Shown here in pieces: positions 16,480 through 26,006 of a stretch of DNA of 64,000 nt (position 1 is its first letter; every line of letters begins with the position of its first letter). A program made the position numbers and the translations under genes. The stretch is taken from assembly GCF_026157065.1 (NCBI RefSeq), contig NZ_JANLGQ010000003.1:525114-589113 (forward strand), read 5' to 3'. The stretch comes from Enterococcus sp. HY326 (GTDB lineage Bacteria; Bacillota; Bacilli; Lactobacillales; Enterococcaceae). The notes under the pieces were generated by a model. It saw nothing but the letters and a program-made list of their open reading frames with translations. It was not told the origin of the DNA and did not search any database.

Positions 16480-17821
16480 GGTCCATTCCTCCTTTTATAT
16501 AATCTTTTTGAGCTAGCTCTTTGCGCAACTGTAAAACAGCGGTGTAGGTCGCTAAAATATAAACATGTTCAGTTGGTAATTGTTTAATATCTTCAATGAC
16601 TTGGCTTAAGGATTCTTCTTCCTTAATTTTTTCTTCTGGCAGCCCAGCAACTTTTAAGCGCAGCGCCATATCACGATGGCGGTCGCCCCCTGCAATAATT
16701 TCTGGAATGTTGCGCTTAGCCAGCGCCTCATAATCGCCATCCCAAATCCAGCTGACATCAATCCCGTCTGCATAATTGGCATTTAATAAAGAGACGAGGG
16801 AGAAATCATATGGGGCTAAATTAATCATATCAATCACTTGGTTTAAGCCGACTGGATTTTTAACTAAGACCAATGTGCAGTGTTTGCCTTCAATCGTAAA
16901 TTCCTCTTGACGGCCAAAAACTTTTTCATCATAGCCTAAACCTTGACGAATTTTTTCCGGGGCCACGTTATAATATTCGGCCACAGCTGTTGCGGCAAGA
17001 GCGTTGTAGACGTTATAAAGGCCACCGACTTCAATACCGTATTGTTCATCATCAATCACAAAATCAGCCGAAACATTATCCATCGCTGTCATTTTTGTTA
17101 ATTGATAATCCAGTTCTGGGCGATGGAAGCCACAGTTCGGGCAATAATATTTGCCGAGATTAGCGTAGGTAATCATTTTATAATGCAAAATGTGATGACA
17201 GGTAGGACATAAAACACCGTCGGTATTGTAGTGGGCCATCTGTTCTTGATCAGGCTCGTGATTAAAGCCATAATATTTGCGGGGATTAACAGTCGCCACT
17301 GAATTAAAAATGGGCGAGTCGCCGTTTGCTAAAATCGGCGCTGTCGGTGATTTTGCCGCACCTTCGACAATTAAGCGATAAGTCGTATAGATTTCGCCAT
17401 AGCGGTCCATCTGGTCTCTGAAAATATTCGTGAAGACAAAGAGCTCCGGCTTAATGTATTCAGTAACCTTTGCTAGGCTGGCTTCGTCGATTTCTAAAAC
17501 GGCGAATTTTTCACCCTTTTGCTTTTTCGCATTTAAGAAGGTGGAGACAATTCCTTGGGCCATGTTGGCACCGGTAGGATTGGTTAAAACCTCAGGGAAC
17601 TGCTGTTTTAAAATATTTACAGTCAAGGAAGTGGTTAAAGTTTTACCATTGGTGCCGGTGACTACCACGACTTGATAATCCTTAGATAAACTATTTAAAA
17701 CATCAGGGTCAATCGTCAAAGCTAATTTTCCCGGAAAGCTGGAACCGCCTTTGAAAAAAGTTTTTAAAACCCATTGCGAGGACTTTCCAGCAGCGATTGC
17801 CAGCTGACTGCGTAGACTCAT
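16472..17821 (-). CDS. murT: Lipid II isoglutaminyl synthase, Mur ligase-like subunit MurT
   Basis: A 449-residue protein. The ATP-binding [12 protein letters not shown] lies near residues 53-64 (Mur ligase middle domain). A zinc ribbon is formed by CPTCHH and YCPNCGF inserted in the middle domain, and the MurT-specific C-terminal domain starts near [11 protein letters not shown]. It activates the lipid II carboxylate for GatD-delivered ammonia. The ATG at 17821 follows GGAGGGAAC. It is first gene of the murT-gatD pair. Confidence 0.95.
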   Translation of the reverse strand: MSLRSQLAIAAGKSSQWVLKTFFKGGSSFPGKLALTIDPDVLNSLSKDYQVVVVTGTNGKTLTTSLTVNILKQQFPEVLTNPTGANMAQGIVSTFLNAKKQKGEKFAVLEIDEASLAKVTEYIKPELFVFTNIFRDQMDRYGEIYTTYRLIVEGAAKSPTAPILANGDSPIFNSVATVNPRKYYGFNHEPDQEQMAHYNTDGVLCPTCHHILHYKMITYANLGKYYCPNCGFHRPELDYQLTKMTAMDNVSADFVIDDEQYGIEVGGLYNVYNALAATAVAEYYNVAPEKIRQGLGYDEKVFGRQEEFTIEGKHCTLVLVKNPVGLNQVIDMINLAPYDFSLVSLLNANYADGIDVSWIWDGDYEALAKRNIPEIIAGGDRHRDMALRLKVAGLPEEKIKEEESLSQVIEDIKQLPTEHVYILATYTAVLQLRKELAQKDYIKGGMDRG

Positions 17822-17915
17822 AGTGTTCCCTCCATCAAACTTTCATAAATTCAACTTATCTTACCACATTCATTTCAAAAACTTAAATGCTCTTTCTCTA
17901 GCTTAAGAAAAAGCA

Positions 17916-17953
17916 AAAAAATCATGACCGGCTTAACCGATAATGATTTTTTC
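17916..17953 (-). terminator. Terminator at the end of the ktrB-like gene
   Basis: AATCAT/ATGATT and CGG/CCG paired segments overlap the last codons of the 17933-19333 gene and are followed by six or seven T on the minus strand. Confidence 0.65.
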
Positions 17954-19333
17954 TTGAGGATATTTGTAGCCACTGTCTCGACGTTCCTTCGGGATAAATA
18001 ACAGCAAGGTATAAAGCATGCCGATTCGACCGATAAACATCAAAAGAGCGATGACTAATTTTCCCGTCATACTTAATTCTGGGGTGATGCCCATTGAAAG
18101 ACCGGTCGTTCCAAAAGCGGAGGCAACCTCGACAATGATGGCGATTAAGGATTGTTCCTCGGTGGCGGTTAAAAACAAGACGCAACCAAAACACATGCCT
18201 AAAGAAAGCATAAACACGACCATTGATTTGCGGACGTCGTCATCAGGAATTTGGCGACCAAAGGCATTGACATTCTTTTCGCCCCGTAGAAAAGAGATGA
18301 TGTACAGTCCTAAGATTGCGACCGTTGTGGTTCGAATACCACCGCCGACAGAACTAGGGGAACAGCCGACAAACATCAAAAGAGAAAAGAAAATCAAGGT
18401 GGTCACTTGAAAATCACTTAAAGGATTAATTTGCAGACCAGCATTACGGGTGGTCATCGAATAAAACATCGAAGTCATCCATTGTTCAATCGGCCCCTTA
18501 TCTAAGAAGAAATGGTCTTTTTCTAATAAGAAAATCGCAATGGTGCCGGCAATAAATAAGACAAAAAAAGCTAGAACGGCTAATTTGGTAAACAAAGAAA
18601 AACGAAACGGAATTGGTGTTGGCTGCTTTTTATAAGACAGCCACTCGCGAAACTCCATAAGCACAGGAAAGCCAATGCCACCGATAAAAATTAAAAACAT
18701 AATAATACTTAAAAAGAAATAATCGTGGGCAAATGGAGTAATTGATTGCCCCGTGACATCAAAGCCGGAGTTGGTGACCGCCGAGATGGCTTGATAAAAG
18801 CCATAGAAAACGGCATCCCAAAAATTTCGGTAATAGCCTCTAAAATAGAAATACAACGAAAAAATGAGGCCGAAAATAACTTGGAAAAAAACAATAATCC
18901 CAAAGGTGATGCGAATCAGACGGACAATGCCGCTAAGCTTCGTTTGATTCATATCGGTCATAATCAGCTGCCGTTGCTTTAAAGATATCCGGCGTTTGGA
19001 GACGATAAAGAAAAACGTCGAGATCATCATAATCCCTAGTCCGCCGATTTGAAAAAGGACTTCTAAGAGGACTACGCCATTTTGATTAAAAACATCATTA
19101 ATATTAAAGGTGGTCAAACCAGTCACGCTGACAGTGCTGACAGCCATGAAAAACATGTCAATAAAAGGCTGGTGACTGTCCGGTTCCCGAAAAATTGGCA
19201 GGTAAAATAAGAGTAGGGATAACAAGGTCATCACCACATAATACATCACAATTATTTGGATGGAGGTAAAATGTTTGGCCGAAAAAAGCTTTAAGGCTCG
19301 TTGTTTTTTGCGAATAAAAGTCGTTACACTCAT
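17933..19333 (-). CDS. ktrB: TrkH/KtrB-type potassium transporter membrane subunit
   Basis: A 466-residue polytopic protein with four pore-loop repeats, each with the filter glycine: VSVTGLTT, VTNSGFD, TTRNAGL and FGTTGLSM. SSVGGGIRTTT lies before the last repeat. These define the SKT superfamily of K+ (or Na+) channels. Partner subunits of the KtrA/TrkA type are not next to it. The symbol ktrB rather than ktrD or trkH is a choice by length and Gram-positive context. The start ATG at 19333 follows AAGGAG. Confidence 0.88.
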   Translation of the reverse strand: MSVTTFIRKKQRALKLFSAKHFTSIQIIVMYYVVMTLLSLLLFYLPIFREPDSHQPFIDMFFMAVSTVSVTGLTTFNINDVFNQNGVVLLEVLFQIGGLGIMMISTFFFIVSKRRISLKQRQLIMTDMNQTKLSGIVRLIRITFGIIVFFQVIFGLIFSLYFYFRGYYRNFWDAVFYGFYQAISAVTNSGFDVTGQSITPFAHDYFFLSIIMFLIFIGGIGFPVLMEFREWLSYKKQPTPIPFRFSLFTKLAVLAFFVLFIAGTIAIFLLEKDHFFLDKGPIEQWMTSMFYSMTTRNAGLQINPLSDFQVTTLIFFSLLMFVGCSPSSVGGGIRTTTVAILGLYIISFLRGEKNVNAFGRQIPDDDVRKSMVVFMLSLGMCFGCVLFLTATEEQSLIAIIVEVASAFGTTGLSMGITPELSMTGKLVIALLMFIGRIGMLYTLLLFIPKERRDSGYKYPQEKIIIG

Positions 19334-19532
19334 CTTTAAACTCCTTGCAGGTTCTTGTCACTAGTATAACAGATTTGATAAAAAAATTTAGCGGAACACA
19401 GTAGCAACAAAATAAGTCGAATTGTTTCAAAAAATTGCTGGAATACGCTAGTATTTAATTGTGATAAGAAGAATTGCATTATAAGAGTTTTTCTTAATAA
19501 GATTCAAAAAATAGAAAAGGAGTTTGAGAAAC

Positions 19533-20042
19533 ATGAGAAAATTTAATTTAGGTTATTTCATTTTGGGGTTATTATTCATCTTCATCTCCATTATTTCCTT
19601 TAGAGATCCGGCTAGTAATTTAGTGGCTTTGGTGATCTTTTTTGCGGTGATGGCAATCTTGAAGGGAATTTTTGAAATTGCGATTCGCCGGCCACTGCAA
19701 AATACTACTGGCGGCAAAGGAACTTTCGTTTTAGTGATGGGGATTATCGATATTATTCTAGGAATCTTCCTTTTGTTCAATATGTCAGCCGGCGTATTGG
19801 CCTTACCAATTATTTTCGCTATTTGGTTTATCATCGACTCCATCGGTGAATTGATGATTTCCAGTGCCTTTAAAGAAGTTAGCACTGGTTACTACTGGTT
19901 TATGGTAATTGTCAACATTCTGGGTATTATTTTAGGCTTTATCCTACTCTTTAATCCGCTATCCGCTGCCTTGACGTTAGCCTTTTTAGTCGGAATTTAC
20001 TTTATGATTACCGGCATTACTTATCTAGTGGCGGCCTTTTAA
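19533..20042 (+). CDS. DUF308/HdeD-like membrane protein
   Basis: 169 residues from the ATG at 19533 (AGGAG 11 bases upstream; a TTG at 19524 is too close to it). Six hydrophobic spans occur in pairs, with the repeated pattern LGIxLLFNPxxA typical of the DUF308 family. Relatives include the E. coli acid-stress protein HdeD; function in this group is not known. It is monocistronic with its own terminator. Confidence 0.8.
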   Translation: MRKFNLGYFILGLLFIFISIISFRDPASNLVALVIFFAVMAILKGIFEIAIRRPLQNTTGGKGTFVLVMGIIDIILGIFLLFNMSAGVLALPIIFAIWFIIDSIGELMISSAFKEVSTGYYWFMVIVNILGIILGFILLFNPLSAALTLAFLVGIYFMITGITYLVAAF

Positions 20043-20058
20043 TCGATAACAGCGCAAA

Positions 20059-20100
20059 TCTTCAGCAGGGATGTTACAATCCTTGTTGAAGGTTTTTTTA
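20059..20100 (+). terminator. Terminator after the DUF308 gene
   Basis: CTTCAGCAGGGAT pairs with ATCCTTGTTGAAG (with G-U pairs) and is followed by seven T. Confidence 0.9.
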
Positions 20101-20137
20101 TTTTAAACTAGATTTAAATTAGATAAGGAGCAGTTTT

Positions 20138-21034
20138 ATGAAAACTATTTTAGTCATCGGCAGTTCCTCAACGGATTTTATAGTCACCACCAAACAATTG
20201 CCCGCAAGCGGTGAGACAGTTTTTGGAGAAGCTTTTGCTACGCGCTTTGGTGGCAAGGGAGCCAATCAAGCGGTGGCCGCCAGTCGTCTGGGGGCAAAGG
20301 TCACCATGATTGGTAGTGTCGGCGCAGATTCCTTCGGAGAAAAAATCACAGAAAATTTACTGTCTAATCAAGTGGATGTCCAATATTTTAAGCAAACAGC
20401 CCAACAGTCTTCTGGTTCAGCGCATATCACCCTTTATAAAGGAGATAACCGAATTGTTGTCGTGCCGGCTGCCAATGATTTATTGACGGTAGCCTATTTG
20501 AAACAATACAGTTCAGTGCTTAACGCAGCGGATTTTGTCATCCTGCAAAATGAAATTCCCCAAGAAAGTAATCTTTGGGTAATTGATTTTTGTGCAGAAA
20601 AGGCAATTCCTCTACTGTATAATCCAGCACCGGCTCGGAAAATTTCTGCTGCGAGCTTAGCAAAAACGACTTACTTTACACCGAACGAGCAAGAAATGCA
20701 GCAGCTATTTCCGAAAAATAGTTTGTCAGAAAGTTTACGACAATTCCCCAATCAATTAATTATCACAATAGGGCAAAAAGGGGCAATCTTTTTTGATGGA
20801 GAGAAAGAAATTATGGTGCCAGCTTTTGCGACAGAAGCTGTCGACACAACAGGGGCGGGGGATACCTTTAATGGGGCCTTTGCGGTGGGAATCCTGCAGG
20901 GCTTGCCGATTGCCGAAGCAATTCGCTTAGGCAATTTAGCTGCCAGTTTTTCGGTCCAAGGATTTGGAGCCCAAGGCGGTATGCCGACCCTTGCAGATTT
21001 AAAAACTTCTGCTGATTTTACATTTAAGTTTTAA
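20138..21034 (+). CDS. rbsK: Ribokinase (PfkB family)
   Basis: 298 residues. The N-terminal signature RFGGKGANQAVAASRLG and the C-terminal DTTGAGDTFNGAFAVG (catalytic Asp, anion hole) are typical of ribokinase, which phosphorylates D-ribose at O5. NPAPA and TPNEQE boxes are also those of ribokinase rather than fructokinase. No ribose transporter or RbsR is beside it. The ATG at 20138 follows AAGGAG. Confidence 0.88.
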   Translation: MKTILVIGSSSTDFIVTTKQLPASGETVFGEAFATRFGGKGANQAVAASRLGAKVTMIGSVGADSFGEKITENLLSNQVDVQYFKQTAQQSSGSAHITLYKGDNRIVVVPAANDLLTVAYLKQYSSVLNAADFVILQNEIPQESNLWVIDFCAEKAIPLLYNPAPARKISAASLAKTTYFTPNEQEMQQLFPKNSLSESLRQFPNQLIITIGQKGAIFFDGEKEIMVPAFATEAVDTTGAGDTFNGAFAVGILQGLPIAEAIRLGNLAASFSVQGFGAQGGMPTLADLKTSADFTFKF

Positions 21035-21053
21035 GGGAAAGTGCCATCTAAAG

Positions 21054-21118
21054 CACAAAAAACTGCCGATTCGGATTGCAGCTAAGCTAGCTGAATCCCA
21101 AAATTGGCAGTTTTTTTG
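21054..21118 (+). terminator. Terminator after rbsK
   Basis: AACTGCCGATT and AATTGGCAGTT arms, with an inner GCTAAGCTAGC hairpin, are followed by seven T. Confidence 0.85.
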
Positions 21119-21140
21119 TGGAGGTAATCGGTAGAAAAAA

Positions 21141-21992
21141 TTAGTTTACAACGGTCCATTCATTGATACTCTTGCCGTTTTCATCAAGTAATTCTAACCA
21201 GCTATTGGTGCCACCGAAATATAAAAAGAGGCCGACTTCATTGACACTTTTTAAAATAATATCTTCAGTTGTTGTAAAATCTTGAAACTGGTGCTGATGT
21301 TCTTGCCGTAACTGCTCGCCAAAACGAGCGGAAAAGCCCAGTGAGCCATCTTTATTTAATGGTGCTTGCGGCAGCATTTTAGCGCCGGCTTTAATCAGCA
21401 TTTCATTGCGTTTAATCCAAAAAACTTTTGCTTGTGCGTCTGGTCGGTCAACGGAAAATTCAATTTCACTGACTTCCTTCGTCCATTTATGGCGGGGCTT
21501 ACCGCCCTTTGCTTTACTGGGCTTTTCCTCAGCGGCTTGAGGACGGGTCAAAGGATAGCCAAAGCGTTCTAAAATCAAAAAGCTGTCTGCGAATGCGGGG
21601 ATAATAATTTTTTCGATATTTTCCGGCAAAGCTGTCTTTTTCAATTTGACAGCATAGGGTTGGCCAGCAGTATGCAGCACATTATTTAAATAAGTGCTGT
21701 AATAATCTTTTTCTGTTTCTAACGGGAAATCTAAATAAATTAATTGGTCAAAGGGGACATCTGGATCTTCAAAGGTATTTGTGGTGGCCAAGGCCACAAC
21801 TTTTCCAGCGTTTAAAAAGAAGAGAAAACCAGAATCATGTTCGCTTTGAAAAGAAAAGCCCCTATTTTCAGCATCAGTAGCAACTGGCTTGGTAATAAAA
21901 ATGGTTAAATCATTAGCTCCAAAAATTTCAGTGTAAACTTCGTATAAATTCACTTTTAGTTCCTGCAATAAATTATTTGTTAAATGGGTCAT
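21141..21992 (-). CDS. Unknown protein (283 aa)
   Basis: A cytoplasmic protein without membrane spans or recognised motifs. The middle has a charged linker rich in Lys, Ala and Pro (EEKPSKAKGGKPRHKW, about residues 165-182) that splits it into two domains of about 150 and 100 residues. The start ATG at 21992 has a GGAGG site. It is transcribed towards rbsK and is monocistronic. I cannot assign a family. Confidence 0.8.
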   Translation of the reverse strand: MTHLTNNLLQELKVNLYEVYTEIFGANDLTIFITKPVATDAENRGFSFQSEHDSGFLFFLNAGKVVALATTNTFEDPDVPFDQLIYLDFPLETEKDYYSTYLNNVLHTAGQPYAVKLKKTALPENIEKIIIPAFADSFLILERFGYPLTRPQAAEEKPSKAKGGKPRHKWTKEVSEIEFSVDRPDAQAKVFWIKRNEMLIKAGAKMLPQAPLNKDGSLGFSARFGEQLRQEHQHQFQDFTTTEDIILKSVNEVGLFLYFGGTNSWLELLDENGKSINEWTVVN

Positions 21993-22090
21993 TTTAAATC
22001 CTCCTTCAGTTAACTGTATCAGTTATTTTCTATTAAACCTTTTTTCGATTTCCTTGTCATGTTTGCGGATTAAATTTTTTTAGTTTCGCG

Positions 22091-22117
22091 TTAGCACTCT
22101 CTTGACAAGAGTGCTAA
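22091..22117. promoter_or_regulatory. CIRCE operator (HrcA binding site)
   Basis: TTAGCACTC-N9-GAGTGCTAA is a perfect match to the CIRCE consensus, with the usual 9-base spacer. It overlaps the -35 box of the hsp20 promoter, so HrcA would block RNA polymerase at normal temperature. Confidence 0.97.
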
Positions 22118-22130
22118 CTAGCAGTAAAAT
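22102..22130 (+). promoter_or_regulatory. Sigma-A promoter of hsp20
   Basis: TTGACA (22102-22107), a 17-base spacer and TAAAAT (22125-22130). The -35 box lies inside the CIRCE spacer. The predicted leader is about 90 nt. Confidence 0.9.
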
Positions 22131-22225
22131 ATAAACATCAGGAAAGGTCAAAGATAACTTTCCCCTTAGAGATTATGCCAGATTTTTAAGGTTCTAAATA
22201 ATTTTAGTGAAAGAAGATGGAGACA

Positions 22226-22642
22226 ATGGCAAACTTAACAACAAGAAACAATAACTGGATGTCAATGGGAGACAATTTTTTCGATAATTTTTTCCCAAGT
22301 AATTTTAGAGCGAATGAATTTAAAGTCGATATTAAAGAAACTGAAACTGCTTATGAAGTCAAAGCTGATTTACCTGGCTTTGACAAGGAAAATTTGAATG
22401 TTGTGTACGATGATAATATTTTAACGATTGATGCAAAACGAGATAATACAGTTGAAGATAAGGATGAAGACGGCAATTTCTTAAGACGCGAACGTAGCAG
22501 TCAATCCTTCCGGCGGCAATTTATGCTAAAGGGCATCGATGAAGATAAAATAACTGCCAACTTTAAAGATGGCGTTCTGCATTTAGAATTAGCTAAAGCA
22601 GCAACTAATGATAAAGACCGTAAACGGATTGAAATTAATTAA
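22226..22642 (+). CDS. Small heat-shock protein Hsp20
   Basis: 138 residues from the ATG at 22226, which has GGAG 6 bases upstream; an ATG at 22217 is in frame but has no good site. The alpha-crystallin domain spans about 35-130 (VDIKETETAYEVKADLPGFD; later FKDGVLHLELAK), and the C-terminal RIEIN carries the IxI tail used for oligomer contacts. It is an ATP-independent holdase for unfolding proteins. CIRCE control implies heat induction through HrcA. Confidence 0.95.
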   Translation: MANLTTRNNNWMSMGDNFFDNFFPSNFRANEFKVDIKETETAYEVKADLPGFDKENLNVVYDDNILTIDAKRDNTVEDKDEDGNFLRRERSSQSFRRQFMLKGIDEDKITANFKDGVLHLELAKAATNDKDRKRIEIN

Positions 22643-22653
22643 AAAGTTTTATG

Positions 22654-22693
22654 CCATAGAACCTGGATATTTTCTGGGTTCTGTGGTTTTTTT
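22654..22693 (+). terminator. Terminator after hsp20
   Basis: CCATAGAACC and GGTTCTGTGG form a 10-bp stem followed by seven T. The remaining bases to 22957 hold no convincing gene. Confidence 0.9.
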
Positions 22694-22957
22694 GTTGTCT
22701 CTAGCCAATCTGATAAGTAGTGAAGATTTCAGATGTATACAGAGAGTTTATGCCAGCGGAATAATTATCATGGTTTTTTGAAATTTATTGAGTGGTATAA
22801 TTATTTACAAGCTTCAACAAAATAAGCATAAGTGGTATAACAGCGATAGTTGCAAACTGACTAGGTCTGCAAAAATGTTGAAACTGGATGAGAATAAATG
22901 GACAGAAAAGCCTAGATTAGGCATCGAAATAAACTTTAAGAAGAAGCGAGGTAGTCA

Positions 22958-23557
22958 ATGGAACTCATTTTAATTCGTCATGGAGAATCTTTGTTCAATC
23001 AAGCTAACCGGTCAGCTGAGACTGGGCGCTTTTTCTCAGGTCAAAGTGATACTCCCTTGACAGAAAAAGGCCAGCAGCAGGCACGAGAACTCAAGAAATT
23101 AGCAATTTTTTCAGAGGTCAATCAAATTTATACTTCTCCCCTCAGTCGAGCTTATGAGACCGCCAGATTGGCAATGGGGCGGCAGGACATTATTTTAGAC
23201 GAGCGGCTAAAGGAGCGATCATTAGGAATTCTCGATGGGAAAAACACCAAGGATTTGCCGCAATGGCAAGATTTTTTGCAAACTCAGTCACTTGGCCATA
23301 GTTTTATTGATAAACCTCCAGGCGGAGAAAATTATGCTGATGTTGAAAAGCGGGTCGGGGAATTTTTAAGAGAACTAACAAAGAATTCAGCTGCTGACAA
23401 AATTGCGATCTTCTCCCACTTTGTTGCAATCCGACTGATGATAAAATTGTTGCTAAACTTAGATGAGGAACAAACGTTAACATTAAAAATCAAAAATAGT
23501 CACCCGTTGTCTTTTAGAGGCGACTCACTGGGAAATTTTATTGGTGATTTTAATTAA
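22958..23557 (+). CDS. Histidine phosphatase family protein
   Basis: 199 residues of the phosphoglycerate mutase-like superfamily. The phosphohistidine motif LIRHGES lies at residues 5-11, with SPLSRAYETA, ERSLG and the second catalytic His in IFSHFVAIR. The substrate is unknown; a sugar-phosphate or nucleotide phosphatase is as likely as a mutase. The ATG at 22958 follows GAGG. Confidence 0.88.
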   Translation: MELILIRHGESLFNQANRSAETGRFFSGQSDTPLTEKGQQQARELKKLAIFSEVNQIYTSPLSRAYETARLAMGRQDIILDERLKERSLGILDGKNTKDLPQWQDFLQTQSLGHSFIDKPPGGENYADVEKRVGEFLRELTKNSAADKIAIFSHFVAIRLMIKLLLNLDEEQTLTLKIKNSHPLSFRGDSLGNFIGDFN

Positions 23558-23674
23558 TAACGCTCTCACTTAGCAAAAATTACTTTTGAGGGAAATTTGC
23601 CATACATCAGAAAAAAGAAAGTATCAAAATTAAATTTTTAAATTTTTCTTCAAAAATCAGTATCTCAAGAGAAC

Positions 23675-23716
23675 TAACTTTTGTTTGGGCACATATAACT
23701 TTTGTTTGGGCACATA
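23675..23716. repeat. Perfect tandem 21-bp repeat upstream of the glycerophosphodiesterase gene
   Basis: Two head-to-tail copies of a 21-bp unit containing TTTTGTTTGGGCACATA lie 58 bases before the gene start. Two complete helical turns between copies suit a regulator binding on one face of DNA. Confidence 0.85.
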
Positions 23717-23773
23717 TCTGTTGATATTTTATGGGATTTGATAGTATCATATGACTATTAATCTGAAAATAAA

Positions 23774-25021
23774 ATGTCAAAGTTTTACGTTTGGGGAAAA
23801 ATAGGTGGAAAAGTGAAAAATTTCGGGAAATTTTTGTTGGCAGTCACAGTCTTTTTAGGAATTAGTTTTTTTAATCCCGCATCAGGGGAAGCGGCGGCAA
23901 CGGATAGTACACCGATGTATCGTATGTACAATCCTAATTCCGGTGAGCATTTCTATACGGAAAATCGTTTAGAACGAAATGATTTACAAAGTGTCGGCTG
24001 GAATTATGAGGGAATCGGCTGGTATGCGCCTGTTACAGGTAATCCAGTGTATCGCTTGTACAATCCCAATAATGGTGATCACCACTATACTTTAAGTGCT
24101 TCGGAACGAGATAATCTGGTGAAAATCGGTTGGCGAGATGAAGGGGTTGGTTGGTATTCAGATCCGAATCAAAGTGTACCTTTGTACCGAGCTTTTAATC
24201 CTAACGTTAATACCGGCAGCCATAACTATGCGGTGACTTGGACTGAACAACAAGATTTGATAAATAGAGGCTGGCATAATGAAGGAATTGGTTGGTACGG
24301 TGTAGAGGCGGAAAGCTTTCAAACGACTTATGTCAATCATCGGGGCGATACTTATAACGCACCGGAAAACTCCCTGCCAGCTTTTCGACAAGCTAATGCT
24401 CCTGCCGTTGAAACGGATTTAAAATTGACGAAAGATCGTCAATGGGTTTTGATGCACGATGATACTCTTGATCGCATGACCAATGGAACTGGTGCAGTTA
24501 GCGATTATACACTGGCTGAATTAAGCAATTTTAAAATTGACCAAGGAACTAATGTGGGAAGCTATGCCGCTGCAGAATTGAAAATTCCAACGTTAGAAGA
24601 TTATTTAGCCATCTGCATGGTCGCAAATAAAGTACCATTTCTTGAATTAAAAGATGCAACAGCAACTACGGAAGATTTGCAAAAAGTATTTGAGGCACTG
24701 GCGAAGTACGGCTTTTCAAGTGACAATGCAAAAATAATTTCCTTCAACTATGAGCAACTGCAATTGGCCAGTCAGATTAATCCAGATTTTGCTTATCTGT
24801 ATTTAGTTTATGAAATTAATCAGGAAACAATTGATGCGTCGCTGCAACTAGGTAATCAGCCGGGAATTGATTCTTATTACCCGCAAGTAACCAGTACCGC
24901 TGTCAGAAAGGCTCGTAATGCTGGTTTGACCGTCGGGACGTGGACGGTTCCAGAGAGCCAATTTTCAGATATGCAGGACATGCGGGTGGACTATGTGACG
25001 ACCGACCAAGCGCCCCGCTAA
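23774..25021 (+). CDS. Secreted glycerophosphodiester phosphodiesterase with N-terminal lectin-like repeats
   Basis: A 415-residue protein. A signal peptide ends near GEAAA (residue 40). Residues 45-178 hold three repeats of YRxYNPNxGxHxYT...GWxxEGxGWY (DUF5648-type, wall- or sugar-binding). The GDPD domain begins at NHRGDTYNAPENS with MHDDTLDRMTNGTG and LELK as metal and catalytic boxes. It would hydrolyse glycerophosphodiesters or teichoic-acid-related substrates outside the cell. The ATG at 23774 lacks a ribosome site; the GTG at 23813 (MKNFGK) has GGTGG upstream and may be the real start. Confidence 0.9.
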   Translation: MSKFYVWGKIGGKVKNFGKFLLAVTVFLGISFFNPASGEAAATDSTPMYRMYNPNSGEHFYTENRLERNDLQSVGWNYEGIGWYAPVTGNPVYRLYNPNNGDHHYTLSASERDNLVKIGWRDEGVGWYSDPNQSVPLYRAFNPNVNTGSHNYAVTWTEQQDLINRGWHNEGIGWYGVEAESFQTTYVNHRGDTYNAPENSLPAFRQANAPAVETDLKLTKDRQWVLMHDDTLDRMTNGTGAVSDYTLAELSNFKIDQGTNVGSYAAAELKIPTLEDYLAICMVANKVPFLELKDATATTEDLQKVFEALAKYGFSSDNAKIISFNYEQLQLASQINPDFAYLYLVYEINQETIDASLQLGNQPGIDSYYPQVTSTAVRKARNAGLTVGTWTVPESQFSDMQDMRVDYVTTDQAPR

Positions 25022-25133
25022 AATTTTGAAAAATTTTTTCATTGTCTATCAATAAGAATTTTCCGCTATGAATTGATTACAAGTAGTCTGTCAAGCAGCG
25101 CTTTTCAAAGCAGATAAATTTATGAAAATAATC

Positions 25134-25194
25134 AAATTGCCCTTAACCCGCCTGTTGTCATTTTGAAAGCAGCGACATAAGGGCAATTTTTTTT
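25134..25194 (+). terminator. Terminator after the glycerophosphodiesterase gene
   Basis: AAATTGCCCTTA and TAAGGGCAATTT form a 12-bp stem with a 37-nt loop, followed by a T-run. The rest of the 25022-25315 gap has no gene. Confidence 0.85.
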
Positions 25195-25315
25195 ACAATA
25201 AAATAAGGACGCCCCTGATTTTTGCTAAATTTTTTCTCTGGGGAAATCTCCCTCTGTAATTTTTTCTGGTTTTCAGCTATAATACCAAAGGAATGTTGAC
25301 GAAGGGTGAGCAGAG

Positions 25316-25897
25316 ATGGCACAATTATTTTTTAAATACGGGGCAATGAATAGCGGTAAGACAATTGAAATTTTAAAGGTGGCCCACAACTACGAAGAGC
25401 AAAATAAACCGGTTGTCCTATTGACTAGTGGTCTTGATACCCGAGAAGGTGTCGGGGTTATCTCCAGCCGCATTGGTTTAAAGCGGGAAGCGACACCGAT
25501 TTTTGCGGAAACTAATTTATATGAGCTGATTGTCAATTTAGATTATCGGCCCTATTGTATTTTAATTGATGAGTCGCAATTTTTACAAAAGCATCATGTC
25601 TTGGCTTTGGCAAATGTTGTTGATAAATTAAACATCCCAGTGATGGCTTTCGGTTTGAAAAATGATTTTCGCAATGAGCTATTTGAAGGCTCAAAATATT
25701 TACTACTTTACGCCGATAAAATAGAAGAATTAAAGACAATTTGCTGGTTCTGCCATAAAAAGGCGACGATGAACCTGCATTATATTGACGGCCAGCCTGT
25801 CTATGAAGGCGATCAGGTTCAAATCGGCGGTAATGAAGCCTATTATCCTGTCTGTCGTAAACATTATTTTGAACCGGGAAAAATAGTTGAGAATTAA
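25316..25897 (+). CDS. tdk: Thymidine kinase
   Basis: 193 residues. P-loop YGAMNSGKT (8-16), the DESQF box (Asp-Glu-Ser-Gln-Phe) and a zinc site (CWFCHKK ... CRKHYF) define type II thymidine kinase of the dTMP salvage pathway. It stands first in the tdk-prfA-prmC order conserved in Lactobacillales. Confidence 0.96.
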   Translation: MAQLFFKYGAMNSGKTIEILKVAHNYEEQNKPVVLLTSGLDTREGVGVISSRIGLKREATPIFAETNLYELIVNLDYRPYCILIDESQFLQKHHVLALANVVDKLNIPVMAFGLKNDFRNELFEGSKYLLLYADKIEELKTICWFCHKKATMNLHYIDGQPVYEGDQVQIGGNEAYYPVCRKHYFEPGKIVEN

Positions 25898-26006
25898 AGC
25901 TACATTAGTTTATACATTGTTTAGATGTTGCATTCTACTGGAAAACTAGCTAAAGTATTCAGTGAGAGTGTGCTATTGCATGAAGAAGAGATAAAGGAGC
26001 GAATCC

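Noticed and set aside
22788..22973. 61-codon frame before the histidine phosphatase gene
   Set aside because: No good ribosome site, composition not protein-like, and it overlaps the start of a clear gene.
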